From assembly GCA_965218555.1 (NCBI GenBank), contig OZ244625.1, positions 868,001 through 932,000 of the forward strand: a DNA stretch of 64,000 nucleotides. The letters are read 5' to 3'. Below the pieces are notes generated by a model that did no database searches, had not been told where the DNA came from, and worked only from the letters and a program-made list of their open reading frames with translations. This DNA comes from JAPPLB01 sp965218555. GTDB taxonomy: Bacteria; Acidobacteriota; Terriglobia; Bryobacterales; UBA6623. The first letter of the stretch is position 1; each line of letters starts with the position of its first letter. Shown here in pieces: positions 25,055 to 33,034 of this stretch. A program made the translations under genes and the position numbers.

Positions 25055-26578
25055 TCACGGCTGCTGATTCTCATGCTCTTCGTCTTCTTCACGATCGACA
25101 CCGAAAGGGTCTTTGAGTCCGCCTTCGGCCAACTCGCGGATGCGCGGCGAAGAGTCGCCGACATCGAGCGCCAACTGGTAGTGCTCGACGGCCTGCTCTC
25201 GGTTTCCCATCAAGTCTTCGATGCGGGCGATGTAAACGTGTGACATGGCCCGAATGTAGGTATCAGCCGTCGAAGCAATCGCCTTCTGAAAATGCTCGCG
25301 GGCCAAGTCAGGCTCGCCTTCGAAGGCCGCTACACGGGCTAATCCGTATTCGGCCTGTACGCTGTGTCCGCCGGCTGACGCCAGTGCCTCTTCGAACTTC
25401 GCGCGGGCTTGTTCCAGGTCTTCCAACCGGAAGTATCCCTCAGCTTCGTTCAGCAGCCGGTCCAGTTTGCTGAGTTTGGGACGAGCCGGCTGTGACGCCG
25501 GTTTGGGCGCGGCCTGCACGAACTCCGTGTTCTGCAGGCGCCGCGCCTCGACCTTGGGGTCGATATTCTGAATCAGTTCACGGTAGTAGCTCGAAAAAGA
25601 TTCCGGTTGCGCTTCGTACTCCGCCAGTTGTTCATAAAAATTGGGCGTGAGAATAAAGCCCTCCTTAAGGAAGCGCTCGGCGCGCGCTTGCTTGTTCCCA
25701 GCCGATGCGCCGGACAACCTCACGTCCACCGCGTTAGCCAGCGATTTTGACACAAGGAGCTGAAAGTTCGATTTGTAGATCTCGCTCAGAGCCGGAGCGA
25801 ACAGAGCAAAGCGAGAAAGTACTTCCTTCTTGGCGATCTCCTCGGCGTGTCGGATCGACATCGGATCCAGCAGGTGCATCAGGAATGCTTGCCGGATTTC
25901 ATCGAGACGCAGCTTATTCGAGGCCTGCAACACCACATGAATCTCCCCGCCGTAGCTTTGCGACGTTACCTGATTCGGCGCTCCCATGAGCGAGAAGTAG
26001 ATCCTGAAACTGCGCATTTGCGGGCTCGTCGGGGAGAACCGCAGGTAAGCGCCGGCCCGCAGCAGCATGGCTATCAGTGGCTGTTGATAGCGGGCGATCT
26101 CGTTGTCATAGGCGGGCTGGTAGCGGTCCCAAAGCTCTTCGATGCCGGCCTCGCGGTAGAACTCCGACAGGATCGGGCTCAGCGCCCGAAGCCGCCTGAC
26201 ACTCGGTGGCAGATCGGTTGGCAGATTCGCTGTGACCTCAAACGTCGGCGGCCCGTTGCAGGTCACCGCAAAGGTGATGTACTGCGTCAGGTTGCTGACA
26301 GGGTCGTCGCGCAGAAACTGCTGATAGAAATTTCGGAGCCGGGTGCGGCTATCTCCACGGAAGTCTTTCAGGTCGTCCCGTACGACCCTCCGGACGGCGC
26401 TGTCGGATGGTGAGCCCAAGCCGTTGTCGTACCCGGCGATGTTGATCGCCGTCAGCACGGTGAACAGACGGATATCGGTCAGGAGCTGGTCGCCTTCGTT
26501 CTGCTGCGCTGCAAGGTTGGCGGCAGCGTGGGTGCACAACGCAGCCGCTATCAGAATGAACGTGACGACTCGGTACAT
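25055..26578 (-). CDS. Secreted TPR-containing protein, 507 aa
   Basis: Signal peptide (TFILIAAALCTHAAANLAAQ). Residues ~30-370 form an uncharacterised acidobacterial region, in part like a peptidase scaffold (GGEIHVVLQASNKLRLDEIR) but without a visible metal motif. The last third carries two to three TPRs (GYFRLEDLEQARAKFEEAL, PDLAREHFQKAIA, NREQAVEHYQLALDVG) and an acidic, Gln-rich end. Probably a periplasmic protein-interaction factor. It lies 143 bp after eno on the same strand; the shared orientation may or may not mean co-transcription. Confidence 0.8.
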   Translation of the reverse strand: MYRVVTFILIAAALCTHAAANLAAQQNEGDQLLTDIRLFTVLTAINIAGYDNGLGSPSDSAVRRVVRDDLKDFRGDSRTRLRNFYQQFLRDDPVSNLTQYITFAVTCNGPPTFEVTANLPTDLPPSVRRLRALSPILSEFYREAGIEELWDRYQPAYDNEIARYQQPLIAMLLRAGAYLRFSPTSPQMRSFRIYFSLMGAPNQVTSQSYGGEIHVVLQASNKLRLDEIRQAFLMHLLDPMSIRHAEEIAKKEVLSRFALFAPALSEIYKSNFQLLVSKSLANAVDVRLSGASAGNKQARAERFLKEGFILTPNFYEQLAEYEAQPESFSSYYRELIQNIDPKVEARRLQNTEFVQAAPKPASQPARPKLSKLDRLLNEAEGYFRLEDLEQARAKFEEALASAGGHSVQAEYGLARVAAFEGEPDLAREHFQKAIASTADTYIRAMSHVYIARIEDLMGNREQAVEHYQLALDVGDSSPRIRELAEGGLKDPFGVDREEDEEHENQQP

Positions 26579-26721
26579 GGTTGCGGGGGAGAGGATTCCG
26601 CTGTGATCTACCGTTAGTCTAAGCGACGTTTTGCCGGTGCGTCCACGCAGAGCGCTCCGCAGCGAACACGACGTCAGCGGCCGCCGCGGCTCAATCGTTT
26701 AAGGACTTGCCCGCCAGCCCT

Positions 26722-28008
26722 CTACAGCCAGCGTTGGAATGCCTTGCGGCCGGCGTAGACGGCTCTGTCGCCGAGTTCGGCTTCGATCTCCAACAGGCGA
26801 TTGTACTTGGCGGTTCGTTCTCCGCGGCAGGTCGAGCCGGTCTTGATCTGCCCGCTCCCGGTGGCGACCGCCAGATCCGCGATGGTGGTATCGGACGTCT
26901 CGCCCGAGCGGTGAGAAATGATGTACGTGTACTTGTTGGTCTTGGCGATCTCAATGCACTGCAGAGTTTCGGTCAGCGTTCCGATTTGGTTGAGCTTGAT
27001 GAGAATCGAGTTCCCCATGCCTTCAGCGATGCCCTGCCTGAAGATGGCCGGGTTCGTAACGAACAAGTCATCGCCTACGAGCTGCATCTTGCTGCCGAGC
27101 TCCGGGGTGGCTTTCCGCCACCCGCCGTAGTCTTCTTCGGAGAACGCGTCTTCGACCGAGATCAGCGGATACGTCCTCGCCCACGACTCCCACATCTTGC
27201 GCATGTCGTTTGATGACTTGCGGCTGCCGTCCGACTGCGAGAAGACATAGGACCTTTGCTCATAGAACTCGCTCGACGCCGCATCGATCGCGATGCAGAT
27301 ATGCGTGCCAGGCTTGTACCCGGCCTTCTCGATCGCGCGGACCAACAACTGCATCGGCTCCTCATTCGACTTGAGCCGCGGCGCGAAACCGCCTTCGTCG
27401 CCCACAGCGGTGAAATAGCCTTTCTTCACGAGGATCGCCTGCAGCGAGTGGAACGTCTCGGTGACGGCGCGCAGGGCGTCGCTGAACTTCTCGAAGCCGA
27501 GCGGCACGAGCATGAATTCCTGGATGTCGACATTGTTGTCCGCGTGCTCGCCGCCATTGAGGACATTGACCATCGGCACCGGCAGGGTATAGGTTTCCGC
27601 GTCGGTGAGGTGACGGTAGAGCGGGATCTCCTTTTCGTTGGCCATCGCCCTCGCCACGGCCAGTGAGACGCCGAGAATCGCGTTCGCGCCGATGCGCCCT
27701 TTGTTGACGGTGCCATCGGCGGCCTTCAGCTCTTCGTCGAGCCGTTGCTGATCATCGGCGTCAAAGCCGCGGACTGCGTCGAGCAGCTCTTTGCCGACAT
27801 GGCCGACAGCCTTCCGGACGCCCTTGCCGCCGAAGCGTTCCTTGTCATGGTCGCGGAGCTCGACGGCCTCATTCATGCCGGTAGACGCGCCCGAGGGCAC
27901 GCGGGCCGATCCGCTAGCGCCGCTTTCCAGTGTCGCCGTAACCTGAACCGTTGGATTTCCTCGTGAATCGAGAACTTCAAGCCCTACCAAATTGCTGATC
28001 TTGGACAT
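26722..28008 (-). CDS. eno: Enolase
   Basis: Interconverts 2-phosphoglycerate and phosphoenolpyruvate in glycolysis; in many bacteria also part of the RNA degradosome. The 428-residue length is standard. Visible signature parts: N-terminal VLDSRGNPTVQV, GASTGMNEAVELRD, metal-binding GDEGGFAPRL and DDLFVTNP, and the late SHRSGETSDTTIADLAVA. Start ATG 28008 is the first methionine and gives the usual N-terminus. Confidence 0.97.
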   Translation of the reverse strand: MSKISNLVGLEVLDSRGNPTVQVTATLESGASGSARVPSGASTGMNEAVELRDHDKERFGGKGVRKAVGHVGKELLDAVRGFDADDQQRLDEELKAADGTVNKGRIGANAILGVSLAVARAMANEKEIPLYRHLTDAETYTLPVPMVNVLNGGEHADNNVDIQEFMLVPLGFEKFSDALRAVTETFHSLQAILVKKGYFTAVGDEGGFAPRLKSNEEPMQLLVRAIEKAGYKPGTHICIAIDAASSEFYEQRSYVFSQSDGSRKSSNDMRKMWESWARTYPLISVEDAFSEEDYGGWRKATPELGSKMQLVGDDLFVTNPAIFRQGIAEGMGNSILIKLNQIGTLTETLQCIEIAKTNKYTYIISHRSGETSDTTIADLAVATGSGQIKTGSTCRGERTAKYNRLLEIEAELGDRAVYAGRKAFQRWL

Positions 28009-28324
28009 ACAGGGTTCTTCCGGGTTGCCCGTGTACGAAGAAAATCCAGGGTAGCACGCACCCTGACACAGCGCCGATCTCCTGTTGATCTCCTTGGGCT
28101 ACCGGCTGCCGAGTTGGCAGGGCACCGGAGCGACCGTTTTTTCCGCTCTGCCCGTCTGCCAACAGCAACCGCTCGGAATTGAGAAAGTCCAGCGAGTTGT
28201 ATCGAAGGACAGTGTTGTAGTTGACCCCGCGAGGGCTCGATGCTGCTCTGTGGATCGCTCAGCATGACGCTGCCCAAAGCTGCGCGCAATCCGGATGCCG
28301 AGTCAAGACCCTTCCGCCTGAACC
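28009..28324. other. Non-coding gap upstream of eno
   Basis: About 316 bases without a supported gene. The stretch next to 28008 must carry the enolase promoter and ribosome binding site. I checked both strands for tRNA-like cloverleaves and saw none. Confidence 0.4.
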
Positions 28325-29020
28325 CTAAGGCCGAATCTCCACGTACCGCTCCAGGCGCGCGACCTCGCCATCATCGACGTACTTACCGATTTCACGCCGG
28401 AACTGCTCCATGCTCGAATACGGACGGTACTCCTCGAACTCGTGCGCCATGCGTTCACCGACGCCGGGGATAGCGAGGATTTCCTCATTGCTCGCCATGT
28501 TCAGGTCGATGGGCACAAAGACATATTGCTGCATGCGATCGACCTCGGCGTCGTCCACGTATTTACCCATCTCACGCTGCCATTGGGCGATGGCCCCATA
28601 TGGACGATATTCCTCGAACTCGTGCGCCATCCGGTCACCTACGCCCGGCACCAGGAGCATCTCCTGGTCGCTGGCGGTGTTCAGATCGATCGGAATGAAC
28701 ATCTGAACGTAGAGCTCCCCAGCCTCCTCCAGGCTCAGGTGCTGTGTGACGACCGAGTGCAGCGCTTCCATACCGAGGAAGGGGCGCTGCTCCATGATTG
28801 CGTCGACGAGTTCCGTACTCATCCCGGGGAGTGCGCCGAGCTCGTCGCCTCCTGCGAGATTCAGGTTGACGACCGTCGCTCCGCTCACGGCCTCTGCGGC
28901 CGAATCATCGGCGGTAGGCGTCTCACTCACATCCGAGCCGGCACAGCTCCCGAGCAGCACGAGACACACGAGTAACGCTGCCAAGCTGGTTACTGTTGTT
29001 CTTCTTTCGTAGATATTCAT
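28325..29020 (-). CDS. Lipoprotein with helix-hairpin-helix repeats
   Basis: Residues 12-26 (LAALLVCLVLLGSC) form a lipoprotein signal with C26 as the lipidated residue. Three related HhH-type units follow: NLNLAGGDELGALPGMS, DLNTASDQEMLLVPGVGDRMA and DLNMASNEEILAIPGVGERMA, the ComEA/T2SK pattern. The second and third units are close duplicates (~65 residues each, EFEEYRPYxxxxQxxREMGKYVDD). Such domains bind DNA or serve as protein spacers; a lipid-anchored version suggests a DNA-binding envelope protein, possibly for uptake, but no competence genes are nearby. Its ATG overlaps the stop of the upstream membrane protein gene (ATGA), with AGGAG in front. Confidence 0.85.
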   Translation of the reverse strand: MNIYERRTTVTSLAALLVCLVLLGSCAGSDVSETPTADDSAAEAVSGATVVNLNLAGGDELGALPGMSTELVDAIMEQRPFLGMEALHSVVTQHLSLEEAGELYVQMFIPIDLNTASDQEMLLVPGVGDRMAHEFEEYRPYGAIAQWQREMGKYVDDAEVDRMQQYVFVPIDLNMASNEEILAIPGVGERMAHEFEEYRPYSSMEQFRREIGKYVDDGEVARLERYVEIRP

Positions 29021-29547
29021 ATTTTCTCCTGAGGGTATCTCTTCCTATCGGCTGTATCCAAGCCCGGGTGGCGAAGACAGGCCGCCAACCCGAGTAGTCC
29101 GAGGATCGTCATCGTTCCTGGCGCGAGCGACGGAGTGGCTCCGCCCAATGCCTCCCAGACGAGCTCGAACCCACCGAGAGATGGATACATCTCAAGCTCG
29201 AACTCAACGTTCCCCTTGAAGTGAAGCCACTGACCGAGAAATCCCGAAGCAAAGAACAGCACCATTAATCCCTGAAAGATGCGGATGCTCACCACGCTGG
29301 GTGCGACAAGAAGCCAGCCGGCGCCTGGAAGAGCCATCGCAAACAGCACGAGGGGCACCCACTGCCAGACATCCTCCGTATGCTTGAGGAGGATGAGCTC
29401 AGCCCCGGCTCCGACGATTCCCAGCATCAAGATAGCTAAGACGAGACTCCTGAGCTTGTCCGCGTCTTTGCGCGCGGCGGCGTCCGACAGCCGATGGGCT
29501 GTCGTCCGGTGCGGAGTTGGTAGCGGCGGCATCTCTGGTTCTGGCAT
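29017..29547 (-). CDS. Integral membrane protein, ~4 TM segments
   Basis: Four likely membrane helices: SLVLAILMLGIVGAGAELI, VPLVLFAMALPGAGWLLVA, FQGLMVLFFASGFLGQW and the late MTILGLLGLAAC. N- and C-termini appear cytoplasmic and charged. Function unknown. Start chosen at ATG 29547; a TTG six codons earlier (29565) is an alternative and neither has a strong Shine-Dalgarno. Overlaps the HhH lipoprotein gene by 4 bp, so the two are probably co-translated. Confidence 0.75.
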   Translation of the reverse strand: MPEPEMPPLPTPHRTTAHRLSDAAARKDADKLRSLVLAILMLGIVGAGAELILLKHTEDVWQWVPLVLFAMALPGAGWLLVAPSVVSIRIFQGLMVLFFASGFLGQWLHFKGNVEFELEMYPSLGGFELVWEALGGATPSLAPGTMTILGLLGLAACLRHPGLDTADRKRYPQEKI

Positions 29548-29673
29548 GCGGCTGTTTCTTGTCAAGCACGAAGTCGTCCGGGTTGGTGACGAAATCGCCG
29601 GGGGGCTCCTCTTGTGGTCTTACGTTAACTAGCGAGTCGCCTGAGTTGGCGGTTCAAAATGGCTCCTCGCCGA

Positions 29674-30510
29674 TTACAACTGCGGAAACCATAGCCGCCG
29701 AGCGGTCTCGCCGAGCACCTGGGCTCTCGCTTCATCGCTCAACGGCAGGGCTTCGGTGAAGATGCGCAGGTGCTCGGAGTAGGTGAGCTTCGGCGTCCAC
29801 AGCGAGTTCGGGAAATTACTGCCCCAAACACAGCGCTCGGGTCCGTACGTATCGATGATTTTGAGCGCTGCCGCGTGCAGGTCGCTGCCGGGATAGCCCT
29901 GCTCAGTCCCGGTACTGATGAAATCCACCTTGGCGTACAGATTCTTGTACTTCGAGAGCCGCAGAACTTCGCGGAGCACTGCGTCGTATTGTGGACCGAG
30001 CTTGAGATCCATGCAATGACAGAAGCCCACCGTGATGTCGGGAAACTCCTTGAGCAGCTTCTCAGCCGATTCGACCCACTCGAGCCGCATCAAGAAAATG
30101 TCCACACTCGCGCCGACATCCGCACAGGTTCGCCACAGCTTGCGTACGCCGTCATGATCGAACGTCGTTCGTTTGTTCCCCGGCGTGCTGCGCAAGGTTT
30201 TGACGCCGTAGTCGCGAACGTATTCCTCCAACAGACCGGGGCTGTGCGGGTCGTCGGGTTCCAGCGTGCAGACGCCCGCCACCCAACTGGGATTGAGCTT
30301 CGCCGCGTCACAGAGGTAACGGTTGTCATAGTCGTAGAACGACACGGTGTGGACCGCCCGGACCGCGGAAACGCCATTGGCGAGGCTGGTGCGGCGGAGC
30401 TCATCGAGCGAGCCGGTGTCCTCCGGCACCCACAAAGGGTTGTTCGGCCGCGGCGGATAGCGCTCCTCGTCCGCCGAAGTGATGTGGGCGTGGCAGTCAA
30501 TGATCAGCAT
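29674..30510 (-). CDS. Amidohydrolase-2 family metal-dependent hydrolase
   Basis: TIM-barrel hydrolase of the COG3618 type, 278 residues. The N-terminal HAHIT (H7, H9 of IIDCHAHIT) gives two metal ligands; a further His lies in FCHCMDL, and the end of the barrel carries WGSNFP, where the usual aspartate of GSDFP is replaced by Asn. This substitution removes the expected metal-bound Asp and may alter activity. Members hydrolyse lactones or decarboxylate aromatic acids; the substrate here is not known. Divergent from the acyl-CoA ligase across 183 bp, which might share its pathway. Confidence 0.85.
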   Translation of the reverse strand: MLIIDCHAHITSADEERYPPRPNNPLWVPEDTGSLDELRRTSLANGVSAVRAVHTVSFYDYDNRYLCDAAKLNPSWVAGVCTLEPDDPHSPGLLEEYVRDYGVKTLRSTPGNKRTTFDHDGVRKLWRTCADVGASVDIFLMRLEWVESAEKLLKEFPDITVGFCHCMDLKLGPQYDAVLREVLRLSKYKNLYAKVDFISTGTEQGYPGSDLHAAALKIIDTYGPERCVWGSNFPNSLWTPKLTYSEHLRIFTEALPLSDEARAQVLGETARRLWFPQL

Positions 30511-30693
30511 GGACCCTTTCCCGGTCAGGCGCGTTGCTCTGCCATTCTACGGAAGAACGGCCGGAAGGGAAACCTCCGGGCAGTGGTCGAAGATCACTAC
30601 CAACCTCCGGGGCCACGGACATTCCCGCAGCACGAAGGTAAACTGTTAGGTCCATCGCCTTCGGCGTATCCGCCAAACGAGGAGACTTCCTGG

Positions 30694-32319
30694 ATGCACC
30701 TGCCCTTGACTCCGATCCGCTTTCTGCTTTGGGCGGCTGACGAATACGGCGACAAGGTCGGAATCGTCGACGGAGACAAGCGCTTCACCTACCGGCAGTT
30801 TCTCGACCGCGCGTCGCGGCTCAGCGCTGCTGTTCGGAGCCTGGGCGTCGAGGCCGGAGACCGCGTCGCAACACTGAGCTTCAACTGTCATCCGCTGCTG
30901 GAAGCCTATTACGGCATCCCGCTGGCGCGGGCGATTCTGCTTTCGCTGAATGTCCGTCTTGCCGCGGAAGAGCAAGCGTACATCCTGGATCACTCCGGGG
31001 CGAAAGTAGCGATTTTTGACCTGGAGTTCCTGCCCCTCGTAGATGAACTCCGCAAGAGCCGGCCCGAGATACGCTGGATCCCGCTGCACGCGCCGCCGGA
31101 GCCGCTTTCCTGGGTTCACCCGCAAACCTACGAGGAGCTGCTGGAAGCCGCCTCGCCCGAGTCGATCGATTTCACGACCTACGACGAGAACGCCATCGCC
31201 GAACTGTTTTACACGAGCGGGAGCACGGGACGCCCCAAGGGCGTGATGCTCAGCCACCGTACGCTTTACCTGCACGCGCTCACCGCGCTGATCGGCATAT
31301 ACCGCCGTGGAGAAAAGCGGCCGGCGGACCAGCAGGTCGAGCTCCACACCATACCGCTGTTTCACGCCAACGGCTGGGGCAAAGCGCACACCGTCACGCT
31401 CACCGGGGGCCGACACGTCATGGTCAAGCGTTTCGAGCCGGCCCACGTGTTGGCGCTCATCGAGCGTGAGAAAGTCACCGGTCTGTGCGCCGTCCCGACG
31501 ATGGCTACGGCGCTTGTGAACTGTCCCGAACTTGAGCGCTATGATCTTTCCAGCCTCGAAGAGATCATGATTGGCGGCGCGGCGTCCTCGCCGTCGCTGA
31601 TAGCGGAGACGGAAGCGAAACTGAAGTGTGCGGTGTTTGCCGGGTACGGGCTCACCGAAACCTCGCCGGTCGCCATGATCGCCCACCTGAAGGACACGCT
31701 CGGCGCCGTCTCTCAGGAGGAACGCATCCGCCGGCAGGCCATGACCGGGTTCTCTTTCCCCGGCGTGGAGACCCGCGTGGCCGACCCCGCCGGAAGCGAT
31801 GTCCCCAAAGACATGCAGACGATGGGCGAGATTCTCTTCCGCGGCGACCTCGTGATGGACGGCTATTGGCATGAGCCCGAAGCGACCGCCGGCACCGTCC
31901 GCGACAACTGGCTCCACACGGGCGACATCGCCGTCTGGGACGAGCAAAACTACTTCCTGATCGTCGACCGCCAAAAGGACGTGATCATCAGCGGCGGTGA
32001 AAACATCTCATCCCTTGAAATCGAGAAGGTCATCGCCGCCCACGCGGCCGTGTACGAAACGGCTGTCGTCGCCGTGCCGGATGAGAAGTGGGGCGAGGTG
32101 CCGAAAGCCTATGTCGTTCTCAAGCCCGGCGCGGCGGCCACGGAGGACGATATTCGCAACCACGTCCGCGGGCACTTGGCGGGTTTCAAGGTGCCGCGGA
32201 CCGTTGCGTTTCCGGCGGAGCTTCCCAAGGGAGCTACGGGCAAGATCCTCAAGCGGGCCCTGCGCGATCCACACTGGGAGGGCATGGAGAAGCATGTTCA
32301 CGGCAGTGGCCGGGGTTAG
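30694..32319 (+). CDS. Acyl-CoA synthetase (AMP-forming)
   Basis: Activates a carboxylic acid to its acyl-AMP and then acyl-CoA. Start at ATG 30694 with GGAGA eight bases upstream; the frame is open further up but codes nothing recognisable. 541 residues: P-loop-like YTSGSTGRPKGVMLSH (173-188), GYGLTETSP, the hinge region HTGDIAVWD and IVDRQKDVIISGGENISS, and the catalytic Lys in PKGATGKILKRALRD. The size and motif set match medium/long-chain fatty-acid-CoA ligases. Followed after 26 bp by pyrE, likely only by chance. Confidence 0.93.
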   Translation: MHLPLTPIRFLLWAADEYGDKVGIVDGDKRFTYRQFLDRASRLSAAVRSLGVEAGDRVATLSFNCHPLLEAYYGIPLARAILLSLNVRLAAEEQAYILDHSGAKVAIFDLEFLPLVDELRKSRPEIRWIPLHAPPEPLSWVHPQTYEELLEAASPESIDFTTYDENAIAELFYTSGSTGRPKGVMLSHRTLYLHALTALIGIYRRGEKRPADQQVELHTIPLFHANGWGKAHTVTLTGGRHVMVKRFEPAHVLALIEREKVTGLCAVPTMATALVNCPELERYDLSSLEEIMIGGAASSPSLIAETEAKLKCAVFAGYGLTETSPVAMIAHLKDTLGAVSQEERIRRQAMTGFSFPGVETRVADPAGSDVPKDMQTMGEILFRGDLVMDGYWHEPEATAGTVRDNWLHTGDIAVWDEQNYFLIVDRQKDVIISGGENISSLEIEKVIAAHAAVYETAVVAVPDEKWGEVPKAYVVLKPGAAATEDDIRNHVRGHLAGFKVPRTVAFPAELPKGATGKILKRALRDPHWEGMEKHVHGSGRG

Positions 32320-32345
32320 GGTTTTTTAGCGAATCAACCAAGCCG

Positions 32346-33023
32346 ATGTCCTACTCCGGCGTACCCGCAGACCCTTTGCTTGATGCCCTCTGGGATAAGG
32401 GCCTCATTCTGATCGGGGAGCGTGTAAAACGTGAATACGCACTACGGACGCCAATCTTCATCGACCTGCGTCACAAGCTTTATGACGATCTTGACTTGTT
32501 GAGGCAACTTGGCTCGTCGCTTCACGGCGAACTGGAGCGCATTTTGCACAGTGACTCCGGGCCGGTCATCGCGCGTCAACAAGTCATCGGAATTCCGGAT
32601 ACCGCCACGCCGATCGCTCTTTCCCTGGCTTTGCAATCTCAGGAGACGGCTCTGCCCGTTTCCTACGGGCAGTTGCGCAAGAGGCCTGCTACGTATCCCG
32701 GTGGTGAGTGGGGCATGAGCTCCTATATGGGTACGTGCGACGACACCCGAGAGATCACATTGGTCGATGACGTGATGGCGTCAGGCCGCACGAAAGTGTG
32801 GGCGATCGACGAGTTGAAGAAAGACGGCCTCCAAGTGAAGCGCATCCTGGTCGTAGTCGACCGCGAGCAAGGGGGCGCTCGAATCCTCTCGGAGCTCGGC
32901 TACCCGGTGCACTGCCTGTACAGGGTCTCGGCGCTGATCCAGTACTGCCGAGCCAGCGGTCGCATCGACGCCCTCACCGCCGACGCGGCTCTGCAACACG
33001 TTCAAGCCAAACGGTTCTCCTAG
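32346..33023 (+). CDS. pyrE: Orotate phosphoribosyltransferase
   Basis: Joins orotate and PRPP to make OMP in pyrimidine synthesis. Start at ATG 32346; 225 residues. The PRPP-binding loop is at 137-149 (ITLVDDVMASGRT). The N-terminal part SGHFxS-like segment is reduced to RTPIFIDLRHKLYDD. This fits a phosphoribosyltransferase of PyrE type, and its closeness to pyrC and pyrB on the opposite strand supports the call. Convergent with UPF0182 with 11 bp between. Confidence 0.82.
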   Translation: MSYSGVPADPLLDALWDKGLILIGERVKREYALRTPIFIDLRHKLYDDLDLLRQLGSSLHGELERILHSDSGPVIARQQVIGIPDTATPIALSLALQSQETALPVSYGQLRKRPATYPGGEWGMSSYMGTCDDTREITLVDDVMASGRTKVWAIDELKKDGLQVKRILVVVDREQGGARILSELGYPVHCLYRVSALIQYCRASGRIDALTADAALQHVQAKRFS

Positions 33024-33034
33024 CCTGTAGGGAA

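Noticed and set aside
28009..28324. Possible tRNA or structured RNA upstream of eno
   Set aside because: No cloverleaf, no T-loop GGTTCGAATCC-type sequence and no strong stem found on either strand.
29770..30693. Upstream extension of the acyl-CoA ligase frame by 308 codons
   Set aside because: It is antisense to the amidohydrolase gene, has no domain, and ATG 30694 has a good ribosome binding site and the family N-terminus.
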